A stretch of DNA of 64,000 nt from Actomonas sp051209155 (GTDB lineage Bacteria; Verrucomicrobiota; Verrucomicrobiia; Opitutales; Opitutaceae), in assembly GCA_051209155.1 (NCBI GenBank), contig JBPJGB010000002.1; one strand, 5' to 3'. This document shows, one piece after another, positions 15,838 through 25,249 of this stretch. The notes beneath the pieces were generated by a model that was not told the DNA's origin, ran no database searches, and worked only from the letters and a program-made list of their open reading frames with translations. The translations under genes were made by a program, and so were the position numbers. Within the stretch, counting starts at the first letter, position 1. Each line of letters opens with the position of its first letter.

Positions 15838-18144
15838 TTATGCCTCCGGTAGCAGGCCGGCTTCCGTTTCGCCGTTGGTGAAGCGGATGGATTTGAACCC
15901 GGGCAACTCGATGCGGCGCAGGGGGGCATCGGCGTGCCATGCGGTGTCCAGGTTTACGCGCCAACCGTGGCCGGATTTTCCGCGGATGAAACGAACCGTG
16001 ACCGGGCCCCAGCGCGTTGCGGTGGGACCGTAGCTGAGTTCATCGGTTTCGGTCTGTTCAAACCACGCTTTGGGTAGGCCGGCGCCGATCACAAGGTGGT
16101 CATCCTCTTCGCGCACGAAGAGGGCGCGCATCATGAGCAGCCATTCGGCAGCCGCCCAGGCGTGTTGACCATCACCCATGCAGCCGCCGCCGGTGTGGGG
16201 GTGAATCGCTTCCGGCCATTGACCGGTTGGCGAAGCGGCGTCGGCTACGGCTTGCACGATTTCGAGATATCGGTCGTCGCCGTGCCGGAGCAGGGTTTGG
16301 GCAAGGTCGAGTGAAAGGTAGGCGTTGATGCCGGAATGGATCATGTCCTGAAAGAAGCCTCCGTGATGGCGACAGTTGCGGGTCAGCCAATCAGCGGTGC
16401 GAGTGAAGAGCTCCGGGCCGAGCTCATCCAACTGCAGCGGATAGTCGCCGACCATGGTGCCGATCGCGCCGGAATCCATGCGGCGATAGGGGGAGGCGGG
16501 CACACCGTGGCGGGTCACGTCGGCAGGCAGCGTGCGCATGCTGCGCTGCAGCGCATGGGCGAGGTCGTTCGCCTCTTCGGTCCAGGTCTGGGCGGCGGTG
16601 GTTTCGCCGCGGCGGGTCGCCATGCGGGCCGCTGAGCGCAAACCGGCGAGGGCCCAAAGGTCGTCCCAATAGTAATAATCGTTGGGGCCGAGGTGTTCGG
16701 CGCTGAACCCCGGTGGCAGCAACCCGTCGTGGGGTTCACCGGTGGCGTGAACACGCTTCAGCCGCACCCAATCGGCGCCGCGGGCGAGGTCTTTCCACAA
16801 GCTCTGCGGCAGCAGGTGGCCTCCGGTTTGCTCAACGCGATCGGCGATCCACAGCACCTGACCGTTGGCATCCCATTCCCCTTCCTGAGAGTGAAAGTAA
16901 CCGTCGCTCTTTTGGCGGGTCGGGAAGGCGGAGAGCACCTCGCGGGCGCGCTCCACTTCGTTGGCGGCGAGGAGGGCGTTGAGGATGAGGCAGGCGTCGC
17001 GAAACCAAAAGCGGCGGTAGGTGTAGGGGCCGGGGTAGATTTCGTGCGGTGAGAGCAGGTGTAGCGTGCGCAGCGCGGCGTCGTGCAGAAAGTTCCAGTG
17101 AGTTTCGGGAGTCTGAATACGTGGGGATCCACGCAGCGCTTCGGCCCAGGTGAGCGTCGATTGAGCCGCGACTTCGGCGGCGTCGGAGGCACGTTTTGAG
17201 CGATGGGCGGTGCGGTCCTCGGTCGGCAAGGCCATCTCGGCGGATACGGTGGTGTTGGTCTCGGGTGAGACGGGAAACAGGGCCGCACCGGTGGCCAGGC
17301 CTGCCGGGCAAACCGTGGTGGCCGGAGCCGGGACGGCCTCGTCGATGGTGACGCCCGCGATGTCACCGCGTTTGTAGTCCGAGGCGATCCAGCGGGGCGT
17401 TTCCGACCAGCGGAGCGCAGGCGCGCCGTTCACCCGCAGTTCGCCGTCATGAAAGGCGAGTTCATCGACAAAACTGATGCCCTCCGGATTGACCGGGCGA
17501 ATGACGCAGGCGAGGAACCCCGCTTGGGGCGACCGCAAGGAGGCTTGCAGGCGCAAGCGCGGCGCGGTTTCGGTGGCGGAGGGCGTTTGGACGCTGGCCC
17601 GCGACTCGAGCTCGAGGCCGTGCTCGTCTGCGGTGCTGGTCACCACCTCCAGGTTTGGGTCGAGCCGGAGCTCTTGGACGCCCTGCTTCTGACGCGAGGG
17701 GAAGTGCGGCGGGATGGAGGTGGAGGCGGAAGGCAGGAACCACCAGTCGATGGACCAGCCATCGAGGATGGGGGTGACCATACCGCGTGGGTCGATGATC
17801 GGGTATTGGTCCATGCCGGGCAGACCGACCGCGGTCCAGTTGCGGTGGGTGAGGTTGACGTGCGTAAAGGAGAAGGCGCGCGGCAGGAAGGCGGGGTCGG
17901 CCGGGTCAAACTGCCGACTGGCCCAAAACGGCCACACCCAGTCGAGGTTGTTTTGCAGAACCTTGGTATTGACCAATCCGCGGGCATGAAAAGCCACGCC
18001 GGCGCGGATGAGTTCGATGGGTTCTTGAACCTCGGAGGGTTGGGAAAATTGGCGAAGTCGAGCCAGCACGGCGACGGGATCGAGAAACCCGCGTCGACGA
18101 GCGAGGCGACGAATCAGGAAGCGCCAGGGGAGCCAGGAAGACAT
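15838..18144 (-). CDS. Six-hairpin glycoside hydrolase (GH15/GH63/debranching type)
   Basis: The ATG at 18144 (MSSWLPWRFLIRR) gives 768 residues; a longer frame upstream has poor, low-complexity sequence. The N-terminal half is a beta-rich domain (NRNWTAVGLPGMDQYP region). The C-terminal half, from about residue 350, is an (alpha/alpha)6 catalytic barrel with YPGPYTYRRFWFRDA, a signature of trehalase/glucoamylase/amylo-1,6-glucosidase folds, and a later GGFFQDMIHSGINAYLSLDL stretch. An acid in FRDA and one in the C-terminal EAIHPHTGGGCMGDG region are candidate catalytic residues. No clear signal peptide is seen, so cytoplasmic trehalose or glycogen breakdown is plausible. The exact substrate cannot be assigned. 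Confidence 0.75.
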   Translation of the reverse strand: MSSWLPWRFLIRRLARRRGFLDPVAVLARLRQFSQPSEVQEPIELIRAGVAFHARGLVNTKVLQNNLDWVWPFWASRQFDPADPAFLPRAFSFTHVNLTHRNWTAVGLPGMDQYPIIDPRGMVTPILDGWSIDWWFLPSASTSIPPHFPSRQKQGVQELRLDPNLEVVTSTADEHGLELESRASVQTPSATETAPRLRLQASLRSPQAGFLACVIRPVNPEGISFVDELAFHDGELRVNGAPALRWSETPRWIASDYKRGDIAGVTIDEAVPAPATTVCPAGLATGAALFPVSPETNTTVSAEMALPTEDRTAHRSKRASDAAEVAAQSTLTWAEALRGSPRIQTPETHWNFLHDAALRTLHLLSPHEIYPGPYTYRRFWFRDACLILNALLAANEVERAREVLSAFPTRQKSDGYFHSQEGEWDANGQVLWIADRVEQTGGHLLPQSLWKDLARGADWVRLKRVHATGEPHDGLLPPGFSAEHLGPNDYYYWDDLWALAGLRSAARMATRRGETTAAQTWTEEANDLAHALQRSMRTLPADVTRHGVPASPYRRMDSGAIGTMVGDYPLQLDELGPELFTRTADWLTRNCRHHGGFFQDMIHSGINAYLSLDLAQTLLRHGDDRYLEIVQAVADAASPTGQWPEAIHPHTGGGCMGDGQHAWAAAEWLLMMRALFVREEDDHLVIGAGLPKAWFEQTETDELSYGPTATRWGPVTVRFIRGKSGHGWRVNLDTAWHADAPLRRIELPGFKSIRFTNGETEAGLLPEA

Positions 18145-18311
18145 CGGTAGGTCGAGACGTGTGAGGTTGGATTTGCGGCGAGGGGAACGGCGGCGGGCGT
18201 GGGAGGCGGGCAGCATGGAGCCGGGTCGACCTGCTTGGGTCGCCCGGCCCTGGTGAAGCGGAAACGAAGTGCGCGGGTGGGCGGACTTCGGGAGTCGAGC
18301 CGTGCGAGTGA

Positions 18312-18794
18312 TTAGCTCTGCAGCTTGTCGGCGAGGTCCTCGTAGGCCTCCCGGACGTTTTCCCACGCGACCGCGACGCGGTCCTTGGTCTCGTCCCAGG
18401 TGTCGGCCGTGGCATCACCGAGGTCTTCGAGGGAGTCGGCGAGTTCGGAACGGGCCTCGCGGAGGTTGTCCATGCCGTCGTTCCATTCGTCGGCCATCTC
18501 ATCGGAGACTTCGTCGGACTTGGCGGCGAGGGCATCGGTCTTGTCGTCGATGGCGTCGGCCATGTTGCTCATGCCGTCCTTGAAGGATTCGCGCTGAGCG
18601 TAGGTGGCATCGGCGATGTCGTTCCATGTTTCGGCGGTGGCGGACTTGGCATCCTGCCACGCTTCGGCGCTGGCTTCCTTGGCGTCGGCGACGGTGTCCT
18701 TCATGTCGGACTGCTGCTTTTCGGAACAGGCGGAGAACAAAAGGGCGACGGAGCCGAGGGTGATGGCCGGGAGAATGGTTTTGCGGTATTTCAT
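18312..18794 (-). CDS. Coiled-coil stress-type lipoprotein
   Basis: The 160-residue protein starts with a lipoprotein signal (MKYRKTILPAITLGSVALLF then SAC, lipid-modified Cys at about residue 23). The mature part is an acidic helix with 11-residue-like repeats of the form AxAxTWxDxxDAT, reminiscent of LEA or apolipoprotein-like helices. It would be tethered to the inner or outer membrane. With DUF1328 beside it on the same strand and the DUF883/YqjE cluster nearby, an envelope-stress role is plausible but not shown. No enzymatic motif is present. Confidence 0.75.
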   Translation of the reverse strand: MKYRKTILPAITLGSVALLFSACSEKQQSDMKDTVADAKEASAEAWQDAKSATAETWNDIADATYAQRESFKDGMSNMADAIDDKTDALAAKSDEVSDEMADEWNDGMDNLREARSELADSLEDLGDATADTWDETKDRVAVAWENVREAYEDLADKLQS

Positions 18795-18848
18795 GTGCTT
18801 AAATGGGTCGTGGTTTCGAGGGCGGGGGAAACGGTGCGCCGTGATGGT

Positions 18849-19025
18849 TTACGAGACCGGCGGCTTGCCACGCATGGCGCCGGCGAGGGCGGAAATCACG
18901 AGAAGCACGAGGAAGACGAAGAAGAGGATCTTCGCGATGCCAGCGGCGGCGCCGGCGATGCCCGTGAAGCCGAGCAAGCCGGCGATGAGGGCGACGATGA
19001 GGAAGGTGATGGTCCAGGATAGCAT
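18849..19025 (-). CDS. DUF1328-family (YtjA-like) small membrane protein
   Basis: The 58-residue protein starts at ATG 19025 (MLSWTITFLIVALIAGLLG). Two hydrophobic helices are linked by FTGIAGAAAGIAKILF, which is the diagnostic sequence pattern of DUF1328. Such proteins are abundant stress-induced inner-membrane peptides of unknown mechanism. It lies upstream of the coiled-coil lipoprotein on the same strand and may share a transcript with it. Confidence 0.9.
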   Translation of the reverse strand: MLSWTITFLIVALIAGLLGFTGIAGAAAGIAKILFFVFLVLLVISALAGAMRGKPPVS

Positions 19026-19260
19026 GATTTGAGTCTCCGTGTTGAGTTCGTGGTTGGGAGTGATGCCAACCTTACTAACTGGACCCGTGCCAACGGACTC
19101 AGCTACCTCGTAGGATATTGGTAAAGAATGAGAAGCGAGAATAAGGCGGCGGGCCGATTGGGCGCGGTTCGTGCGATATGCACGTGCCGCCACCGCGCAT
19201 TTGGGGCGGAATGCAATGGCCCGCAGGGGCGCCGGTTGAAGCCACTTCACGCGGTCCAAG

Positions 19261-19291
19261 GGCAGGGGGCACAGACAGGAATGTCGGTGCC
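19261..19291. repeat. Short palindromic repeat family C, copy 2
   Basis: GGCAC-AGAC (19268-19276) and GTCGGTGCC (19283-19291) form nine-base arms with one mismatch around AGGAAT. The leading GGCAGGGGG and the core match the copy at 15781. It lies just beyond the stop of the DnaQ-like gene. Confidence 0.75.
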
Positions 19292-19298
19292 ACCAAGG

Positions 19299-19976
19299 TC
19301 AGCTGCGGAACAGGTCGGCGGCGGTCAATTGGCGGCCGAGGCGGACGCGCATGCGGCCGCAGAGCCAGAGGAAGAGCTGCGCCGTGGTGAAGGCGTCGCC
19401 GCTGGCGGTGTGGCGTCCTACGACGGGCAGGCCGGCGTGGGTGCAGAGTTCATCCAGTCCCGGCGGGCGCTGGTTGGCATAGCCGGTCTTGTGAAAGGCG
19501 TCGAGGCGGCGGCGGGCGAGGGCGGCTGTATCCAACAAGGGGTTACGCAGGCGCGTGCCGTAGTGACGTTTGAGCGCCGCGCTGATCATCGCGGCGTCGA
19601 AGCCGATGTGATGGCCGACGACGATGTGGCCGGTGAGCACGCCGAGAAGCTCACGCAGGACCTCGGCTTCGGGCTGGCCGTGGGCGGACTCCACCGGGGA
19701 GATGCCGTGAATCTTGACGGCCTCGTTGTTGGGCGCATCGGCTTGGCGCACCAGCCACGCGCGGCGTTCCTCGATGAGGATACGGCCGTCGCGGATCGGG
19801 ACAAGGCCGATACTCAGCAGGCGATCGGTATCGTGGTTGAAGCCGGTGGTTTCGGCATCGAGCACGATGAACTTGAGCTCGGGCCAGCCCTGCTTGCGGT
19901 CCACGCGCCGCGGCGTGCCCTCGTGGTAGTCCACGATGAATTCAGGCCAGGCGGTGCGTCGGAGCCAGCGGAACAT
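19299..19976 (-). CDS. DnaQ-like 3'-5' exonuclease (DEDDh)
   Basis: The 225-residue protein has ExoI LDAETTGF (acidic D-E pair) near residue 40, ExoII around VVGHHIGFDAAMI, and ExoIII HTASGDAFTTAQLF with the His and Asp of the DEDDh class. It has no extra domains, so it is a stand-alone exonuclease rather than full PolC. The adjacent minus-strand gene encodes a cNMP/CBS/DUF294 protein. These two families are frequent neighbours in other bacteria, which supports a functional pair. A palindromic repeat separates them here. Confidence 0.85.
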   Translation of the reverse strand: MFRWLRRTAWPEFIVDYHEGTPRRVDRKQGWPELKFIVLDAETTGFNHDTDRLLSIGLVPIRDGRILIEERRAWLVRQADAPNNEAVKIHGISPVESAHGQPEAEVLRELLGVLTGHIVVGHHIGFDAAMISAALKRHYGTRLRNPLLDTAALARRRLDAFHKTGYANQRPPGLDELCTHAGLPVVGRHTASGDAFTTAQLFLWLCGRMRVRLGRQLTAADLFRS

Positions 19977-19988
19977 GGCGGTGATTTT

Positions 19989-20096
19989 TTTACAGGAGGG
20001 AACGGAGGCGAACGGAGCCGAGGGACATACGGGACTTCTTGAAGAACGAAGTGTTCAGCGGAGTGGCTCTGTTTTGCTCCCTATCCTCCCGTAAAA
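19989..20096. repeat. Palindromic repeat family A, copy 3 (degenerate)
   Basis: The left arm 19989-20019 (tttacaggagggaacggagg at the start) and the inverted right arm about 20065-20095 keep the ends and spacing of the other family A copies, but with many mismatches. A small internal hairpin (acttcttgaagaacgaagt, about 20033-20051) lies between them. The element fills the gap between the DUF294 and exonuclease genes. Confidence 0.75.
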
Positions 20097-20105
20097 CCAA
20101 TCCGT

Positions 20106-22061
20106 TCATTTGCCTTCGAGGCGGAAGGCGAGGCGGACGTGGGTTTGGACCATGCGCACGACGTCGAAGGCGTGGGCGAGGCGGGCTTTTTCGAGTTTCG
20201 AGAGTTTGGCCGGATTGACGAAGCGACCGGAGTCGTGGCGGTCGAGCGCGGTGGTGAGGCGCAGGGTGAGGAGCACGTCGTAGGCTTCGCGCGCGACCTT
20301 GGCGGTTTCGGCGAGGGAAGGCACGTTGCGCCGCAGGTCTTCCCAGCGCCCGCCGGTGGAGTAGCGACGGGTCTGGTTGTGCTTCAACGCGAGCAGACGG
20401 GCGGCGTCGCGCAGTGGGGCGAGCGCGCGGCCCTTGAGGTCGAACTCCCCGGAGTGGTCGCCTTTGCGCTCGACAACGAAGTTGCCCCAGAAGTTTAGCG
20501 GGGGCGGGGTTTCGATGACGAGCTCGGCGAGGCGACGTTGCAGCCAGGCGTTGTTGCGCACCGAGTCGATGACCGCCTGGCGCAAGGGGCGCGGGATGGC
20601 GGCATCACCCGCGACGTAGCGCATGTCGTAGAGCACGATGCCGCGGAAGAGTTCGTCGGGGTCGGTGGTGGTGGCGAGGGTTTCGATCTCGTCGAGCCAT
20701 TCCCGTGCGGTGCGGCACCAACGCGGGTTGGATGCCATCACACCGCCTTGGCAGCGGGCGAAGCCGCACTCGACCATCTTGTCGACGACGCGCTTGGTGA
20801 GCTGAAGGAAGCGCTGGCGGTTGGCTTCGTCCTCCTCGGGGGTGTCGGCGTTGGCGAAGACGAGCGCGTTGTCCATGTCGGTCCGCAGCGTCTGCTCGCG
20901 ACGGCCATCGGAACCGACGGACAGCCAGGCCCAGGGAATGCGCGGGAGCCGCGTGCCTTCGGCGGCGAGCTCGGCCGTGGCCATCTCGAGCAGGCGCTGC
21001 ACGAGCTCGTCGTAGAGCTCGGCGCAGATCTGACCGAGGAAGATGGCGGAGACGTTGGCGTCGAGGTAGGAGGCGGTGATTTCCTCGACCTCGTCACACA
21101 GTTCGCGGAGGCGGGCGACGGTGCGGGCGTGGCGAAACTCCCGCAAGAGCCCGGCGGGGTGATGGCCGCTTTGCGCCAGCAGGTCCTTGTTGGTGAAAAC
21201 ATCCAGGGCCGGCGTGTCGGGCGTGCCGTCTTCGGTGACGCAGACTTGGCCGATACGCTCGCGCAACATGAGCAGGATGGCGGCGGTGGCCGAAGAGAGC
21301 GCGGAGACGGTGATGACCGGGCTGGCCATCACGCCGGACACCGCATCCTCCCGCGACATCTCGCCGGCGACCACGTGGCGCACGATGTTGCTTTGGGTCA
21401 CGATGCCGAGCGGGTGGCGGTCGGGATCAACCACGAGCACCGACGGCACGCGCCGGGTGGCCATGAGTTTGGCCGCCTCGTGAATGGAGGTGTCGGGCGA
21501 GCAGGTGAGCAGGCGCTCCAGCGCGCGGGGTTGGATGACCTTTCCGCCGGCAAGATGGGCCTGGAGAATGTTCTTCGCGCGACCGCCGATCGTGTCGTCC
21601 TCGGGCGCCGGAATGGACTCGGTCTCGCCGCCCAAGCGGGTGGTCCAGAAGAGGTGGCGGTTGACGTAGTGGCGGGCGTCGTCGTTTTCGGCGAGCAGGC
21701 GCTGCAGGCGATCCCAGGGCAGTCCGTAGAGGATCGCATCTTCCACCACGAGGGCGGTGGTGCGGGTGGGCTGGGAACGCAGCAGGGGAGTGAGGCCGAG
21801 CAAGTCGCCCTCGTCGCGCACGGCGACGCGTTCGGTCTGGCCGTCGCTGGTGATGAGGTATTCGACGCGCCCGCGCACGAGCACGAGCAGCTCGGTGCCC
21901 GGCGGATCACCCTGTTCCCACACATGTTCCTTGGCAACGTGGACGTGCACCCGGGCGCGATCGGCGAGTTCGTCGATGTCCTCCGGCGGCAACATCGAGA
22001 ACGGTGGGAAACGGCGCAGGGTGGCCGCAATGCGATCGGGGATAAGGTTGTTTTCGTCCAT
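20106..22061 (-). CDS. cNMP-binding/CBS/DUF294 nucleotidyltransferase-like regulator
   Basis: The 651-residue protein is built of a cyclic-nucleotide-binding-like fold (about 1-130), a CBS pair (about 155-285), a DUF294 nucleotidyltransferase core with GSDGRREQT and DMDNA (GS...DxD metal site), and a C-terminal DUF294_C helical domain. GlnD-type enzymes modify partner proteins, and DUF294 proteins are thought to act similarly, but their targets are unknown. The ligand-binding front end suggests control by nucleotides. It is upstream of the DnaQ-like exonuclease on the same strand. Confidence 0.85.
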   Translation of the reverse strand: MDENNLIPDRIAATLRRFPPFSMLPPEDIDELADRARVHVHVAKEHVWEQGDPPGTELLVLVRGRVEYLITSDGQTERVAVRDEGDLLGLTPLLRSQPTRTTALVVEDAILYGLPWDRLQRLLAENDDARHYVNRHLFWTTRLGGETESIPAPEDDTIGGRAKNILQAHLAGGKVIQPRALERLLTCSPDTSIHEAAKLMATRRVPSVLVVDPDRHPLGIVTQSNIVRHVVAGEMSREDAVSGVMASPVITVSALSSATAAILLMLRERIGQVCVTEDGTPDTPALDVFTNKDLLAQSGHHPAGLLREFRHARTVARLRELCDEVEEITASYLDANVSAIFLGQICAELYDELVQRLLEMATAELAAEGTRLPRIPWAWLSVGSDGRREQTLRTDMDNALVFANADTPEEDEANRQRFLQLTKRVVDKMVECGFARCQGGVMASNPRWCRTAREWLDEIETLATTTDPDELFRGIVLYDMRYVAGDAAIPRPLRQAVIDSVRNNAWLQRRLAELVIETPPPLNFWGNFVVERKGDHSGEFDLKGRALAPLRDAARLLALKHNQTRRYSTGGRWEDLRRNVPSLAETAKVAREAYDVLLTLRLTTALDRHDSGRFVNPAKLSKLEKARLAHAFDVVRMVQTHVRLAFRLEGK

Positions 22062-22120
22062 GCAGGCACGCCCACGCTGGCCGGTCGGCCAGCGGGAATC
22101 AATGCGAGCTTCGCGCCGAC

Positions 22121-23812
22121 CTATTCCACCGTGGCCTGCAGCGCGAGCAGGGTCGCGCCGGGCGGCGGGACGTCGGGGTTCTCGAAGGGCAGGGTGAGCT
22201 CATCGACCATGAGGTCCGGGGCTCCGCCGAGCATGACGCGCCACACCATGGGAGCGGGCAGATCGCCGGCGCCGGGTTGCCACCAGAGGGGTCGAATCCC
22301 GAGCACCTCGTCGGCCGTGACGGTGTAGAGGCCGAGTTCGTCGTCGTAGAACTTGGCGTCGGCTTCCGCAGTGAGGGCGTCGTTGCCCAGCGCAAGCGCG
22401 GTCAGCACGAGGTCCTCGGGGGTCGCGGGCACTTCGCTGTTGGCGACGTGGGAGAAGAACTCGGTTTCGGCCGCGAAGTCACGACGCAGGGCGGCCTGGG
22501 TGCCGAGGGCGTAGGCGCCGTGGTCGAGGTCGCCGAGCTCCGCTTCGGAGCGTTTCATGGCGTGCAACATGAGGGCGTGGCCGGCGGCGTTGGCCAGCTG
22601 GTCGACCAGCGTCGAGGCACGATCGGCGCGGTCGAAGAGCAACTTGGCGCGCAGGTCGAACATCGCCTGCGGGCGCATGGCGATCGGCGAGGCGTTGAGG
22701 ATGTTGCGACCTTTGTGGTGGCCCTCCAGGTCCTCCTCGGGGTCGACGTTGCCCTCGGCGCGGGCGCCGAGCGCGGTGGCCATATCCTCGCCGACGAGCG
22801 CGATGATCTCGGCCCAGGTCCAGGTTTGCACCACCGTGGCGTTGGGGGAGGTGGCGTCTTCGCCAATGACGAAGGTGCCGTCGCCGGCGGGGCTCAGGCG
22901 GTTGATGGCGTAGTCGAGCGCGCTCTTGGCGCCGGCGGCGAAGATGGGGTCGTCGCTCACGGCCGCGGCGTCGAGGCAGGCGAGGGCGATGCGGGCCTGA
23001 TCGGTGAGGCGCTTTTGGAAAACGGGGATGCTGCCCTTGCTGTCGGCGGTGGCGCGGTAGAAGCCACCGTCGATCGGATCGCGCAGGGGGCTGAGGATGC
23101 GTTTGCGCAGCGCGTCGAGGGCGGTGTCACGCGCATCGCCGCCGCGGGCGATGAGGAAACGGATGGTTTCGGGTTCGAGGCTGTGGGGGGCGTCGCCGAA
23201 GGTGCCGAGCTCGGGGTTGAGGCGGGCGAGCCAGTCCTCGGCGGCAGTGGCCAGCGCGGCGTTGAGGTCGGCCGGTGGCTCGGCGGCGAAGGGCAGGTAG
23301 TTGGCGATGAGGTCGGCGGTGCCGGCGGTCGAGCGGGCGACGGCCTCGGCATCGGCGCCCCAGCGTTCGGCGACGCGACTGGCGACGACCATGAAACCCT
23401 CGCGACCCCACTCCTCGGTGGGCGGCAGGTAGGAGGCGCCTTCAATGGGGCCGAGGTCGGGCGTGAACCAGAGGTTGAGTGGCCAGCCGGGCAGTTTTTG
23501 GTCGGCGGCGAGCCACTGTTGACCGAAGCCAGCAAGGCCGGGCGCGGCGTCGCGATCGATGCGGACGCAGGCAAAGTGTTCGTTGAGGAAGGCGGCGACC
23601 TCGGCATTGGCGAAGGTCTGGCGGTCGGTGGCGCCGGTGAGCTCGTTGAGCGGATCGCTCAGGAAGAGGTAGACGGGCACCTGGCGCTCGCGGGCGTCGG
23701 CTTGGCCCTCTTCGAGCGACGTGTGCCAGCGAACCTGGGCGTGGGCGACGCTGGCAAAGGCGAGGCTGGAAACGAGGAGAACGGCGGACAACAAACGACG
23801 GGGAAGCATCAT
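22121..23812 (-). CDS. DUF255/YyaL-like thioredoxin-(alpha/alpha)6 protein lacking CxxC
   Basis: The 563-residue protein starts at the double ATG 23812/23809 and has a signal peptide ending in SVAHA. The N-terminal domain aligns with the thioredoxin part of DUF255/SPATA20 proteins (FANAEVAAFLNEHFACVRID corresponds to the conserved second half). The usual CHWCH motif is replaced by DPLNELTGATD, so redox activity through that site is lost. A six-hairpin-like helical domain follows. An in-frame upstream extension to 25222 runs antisense through the photolyase-like gene and is not believed. The function is unknown; it is likely periplasmic. Confidence 0.7.
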   Translation of the reverse strand: MMLPRRLLSAVLLVSSLAFASVAHAQVRWHTSLEEGQADARERQVPVYLFLSDPLNELTGATDRQTFANAEVAAFLNEHFACVRIDRDAAPGLAGFGQQWLAADQKLPGWPLNLWFTPDLGPIEGASYLPPTEEWGREGFMVVASRVAERWGADAEAVARSTAGTADLIANYLPFAAEPPADLNAALATAAEDWLARLNPELGTFGDAPHSLEPETIRFLIARGGDARDTALDALRKRILSPLRDPIDGGFYRATADSKGSIPVFQKRLTDQARIALACLDAAAVSDDPIFAAGAKSALDYAINRLSPAGDGTFVIGEDATSPNATVVQTWTWAEIIALVGEDMATALGARAEGNVDPEEDLEGHHKGRNILNASPIAMRPQAMFDLRAKLLFDRADRASTLVDQLANAAGHALMLHAMKRSEAELGDLDHGAYALGTQAALRRDFAAETEFFSHVANSEVPATPEDLVLTALALGNDALTAEADAKFYDDELGLYTVTADEVLGIRPLWWQPGAGDLPAPMVWRVMLGGAPDLMVDELTLPFENPDVPPPGATLLALQATVE

Positions 23813-24052
23813 GGATGTGGGGAGGATGTCGGGGCTTAAAGGGCGGCCTGGGCGGCAGGGGCGGCCGCCACGACGGTGAGGGAGAGACCGGTCGGGGGCG
23901 CAGGGGTGCCGCACAAACGGCGCCAAAGAAAGCAAATTGGGGCCAAGCGCACAAGACCCGGCGTCGATTGCCGGATTAGCGTTCCGAAACGGCGGAGGCG
24001 ACGTGATGGGGCGATTGTTTGCAACTGCCTGCATTTGCGCCTCGTTGCCCGC

Positions 24053-25249
24053 ATGTCCGCTCCCGTTGCCCATTTCGCGCCGACCCCGACGGCGGCGCGC
24101 GCCGCGCTCGAGCGGGTGGATCCGCGCGCCTACGCCCGCACCCGCAACGCGCTCGACGGCGCGGTTACCGGCCTCTCGCCCTACCTGACGCATGGTCTGC
24201 TGGAGCTCCGCGACGTGGCGGGGGCAGTGGCGGAGCGGCACGACTTGGACGTGCAACACAAGTTGGTCTTCGAACTCGGTTGGCGCGCGTATTACCGGCA
24301 CGTCTGGGCGCACCGTGGCGATGGCATCCTGAAGGCACTGCACGAGGGAGTGTTGCCCGAGGCGGCCTACCGGCGCGATTTGCCGACGGACATCGCGCGG
24401 GGCACGACCGGCGTGCCGGTGATCGACCGCGCCGTGAGAAAACTCGGCTCGACCGGTTACCTGCACAACCACGCGCGCATGTGGTTGGCGAGTTATGTGG
24501 TGCACCTGCGCAAGGTGCACTGGCGGGTCGGGGCGGATTGGATGTTCGGCCTGTTGCTCGATGGCGACTTGGCGAGCAATCACCTGAGTTGGCAATGGAT
24601 CGCCGGCACCGGCAGCCACAAGCCCTACCTCTTCAACGCCGAAAACGTGGCGCGCTACGCCCCGCCGACCTGGCACTGTCCGGGAACGGTCCTCGACGCC
24701 ACCTACGCGCAGCTCGACGCGTTGGCGCGCGATGCCGATTGGGTGGCGCCGGCCGGTGCCACTTCGCCGGATGCGACCGACGACGCGGAGACACAACTGC
24801 TGGCGCAACCGCCGCTCCCGGCGGATCAGCCCGAGCCCACCGCCGCGCGCTTCGCGGATCGGGCGGTGTGGCTCATTCACCCCTGGGCGCTCGGGGAGGT
24901 GCCGGCCGAACACGTGCCGGTGGCGTGGTTGCCGGCGGAGTTTTTTGCGCAGTGGAGGTGGAGCAAAGTGCGGTGGGACTTCGTGCTCACCCGACTCGCC
25001 GAACTCGACGCGCCGGTGTGCATCGGTGACTGCGCCGAACTCACCGAACTGCTCGCCGGGGCGCAGGTGGTGCGCACGCGGACTGATCCGCATATTGCGT
25101 CGATTCTGCCAGCCAATGTGGAGGCGCGTCGCGTGCAACCCCTGTTCCCCGTCGTCGACACGCGTTGCGACTCGTTTTCGCGGTGGTGGCGCCGTGCTAC
25201 CAAAGGCTGTCACCGCGTCCATGATTTGCTCACGCCCACGCTTTTATGA
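24053..25249 (+). CDS. Photolyase/cryptochrome-like FAD-binding protein with FAD domain first
   Basis: ATG 24053 gives 398 residues. The first 240 residues are the helical FAD-binding half of photolyases: TGYLHNHARMWLASY and LDGDLASNHLSWQWIAG match the FAD- and Trp-rich core. The usual N-terminal antenna domain is missing. Instead, an alpha/beta-looking segment of about 130 residues (VWLIHPWALG ... FVLTRLAELDAPVCIGDCAEL) follows at the C-terminus, so the order may be reversed. DNA repair or blue-light sensing is possible. The stop overlaps the ATG of an SDR gene, which makes the pair translationally coupled. Confidence 0.75.
   Translation: MSAPVAHFAPTPTAARAALERVDPRAYARTRNALDGAVTGLSPYLTHGLLELRDVAGAVAERHDLDVQHKLVFELGWRAYYRHVWAHRGDGILKALHEGVLPEAAYRRDLPTDIARGTTGVPVIDRAVRKLGSTGYLHNHARMWLASYVVHLRKVHWRVGADWMFGLLLDGDLASNHLSWQWIAGTGSHKPYLFNAENVARYAPPTWHCPGTVLDATYAQLDALARDADWVAPAGATSPDATDDAETQLLAQPPLPADQPEPTAARFADRAVWLIHPWALGEVPAEHVPVAWLPAEFFAQWRWSKVRWDFVLTRLAELDAPVCIGDCAELTELLAGAQVVRTRTDPHIASILPANVEARRVQPLFPVVDTRCDSFSRWWRRATKGCHRVHDLLTPTLL

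Noticed and set aside
19026..19110. Sigma-54-like -24 element (TTGGCACGG, minus strand) before DUF1328
   Set aside because: The -12 GC is missing at the required spacing (reads GT), so I do not call a promoter.
20538..22328. A plus-strand frame of 596 residues opposite the DUF294 gene
   Set aside because: Low-complexity Gly/Val-rich translation with no motif; the minus-strand protein has cNMP, CBS and GS-DxD motifs.
23813..25222. Upstream extension of the DUF255-like gene to 25222
   Set aside because: It runs antisense through the photolyase-like gene, and a normal signal peptide starts at 23812.
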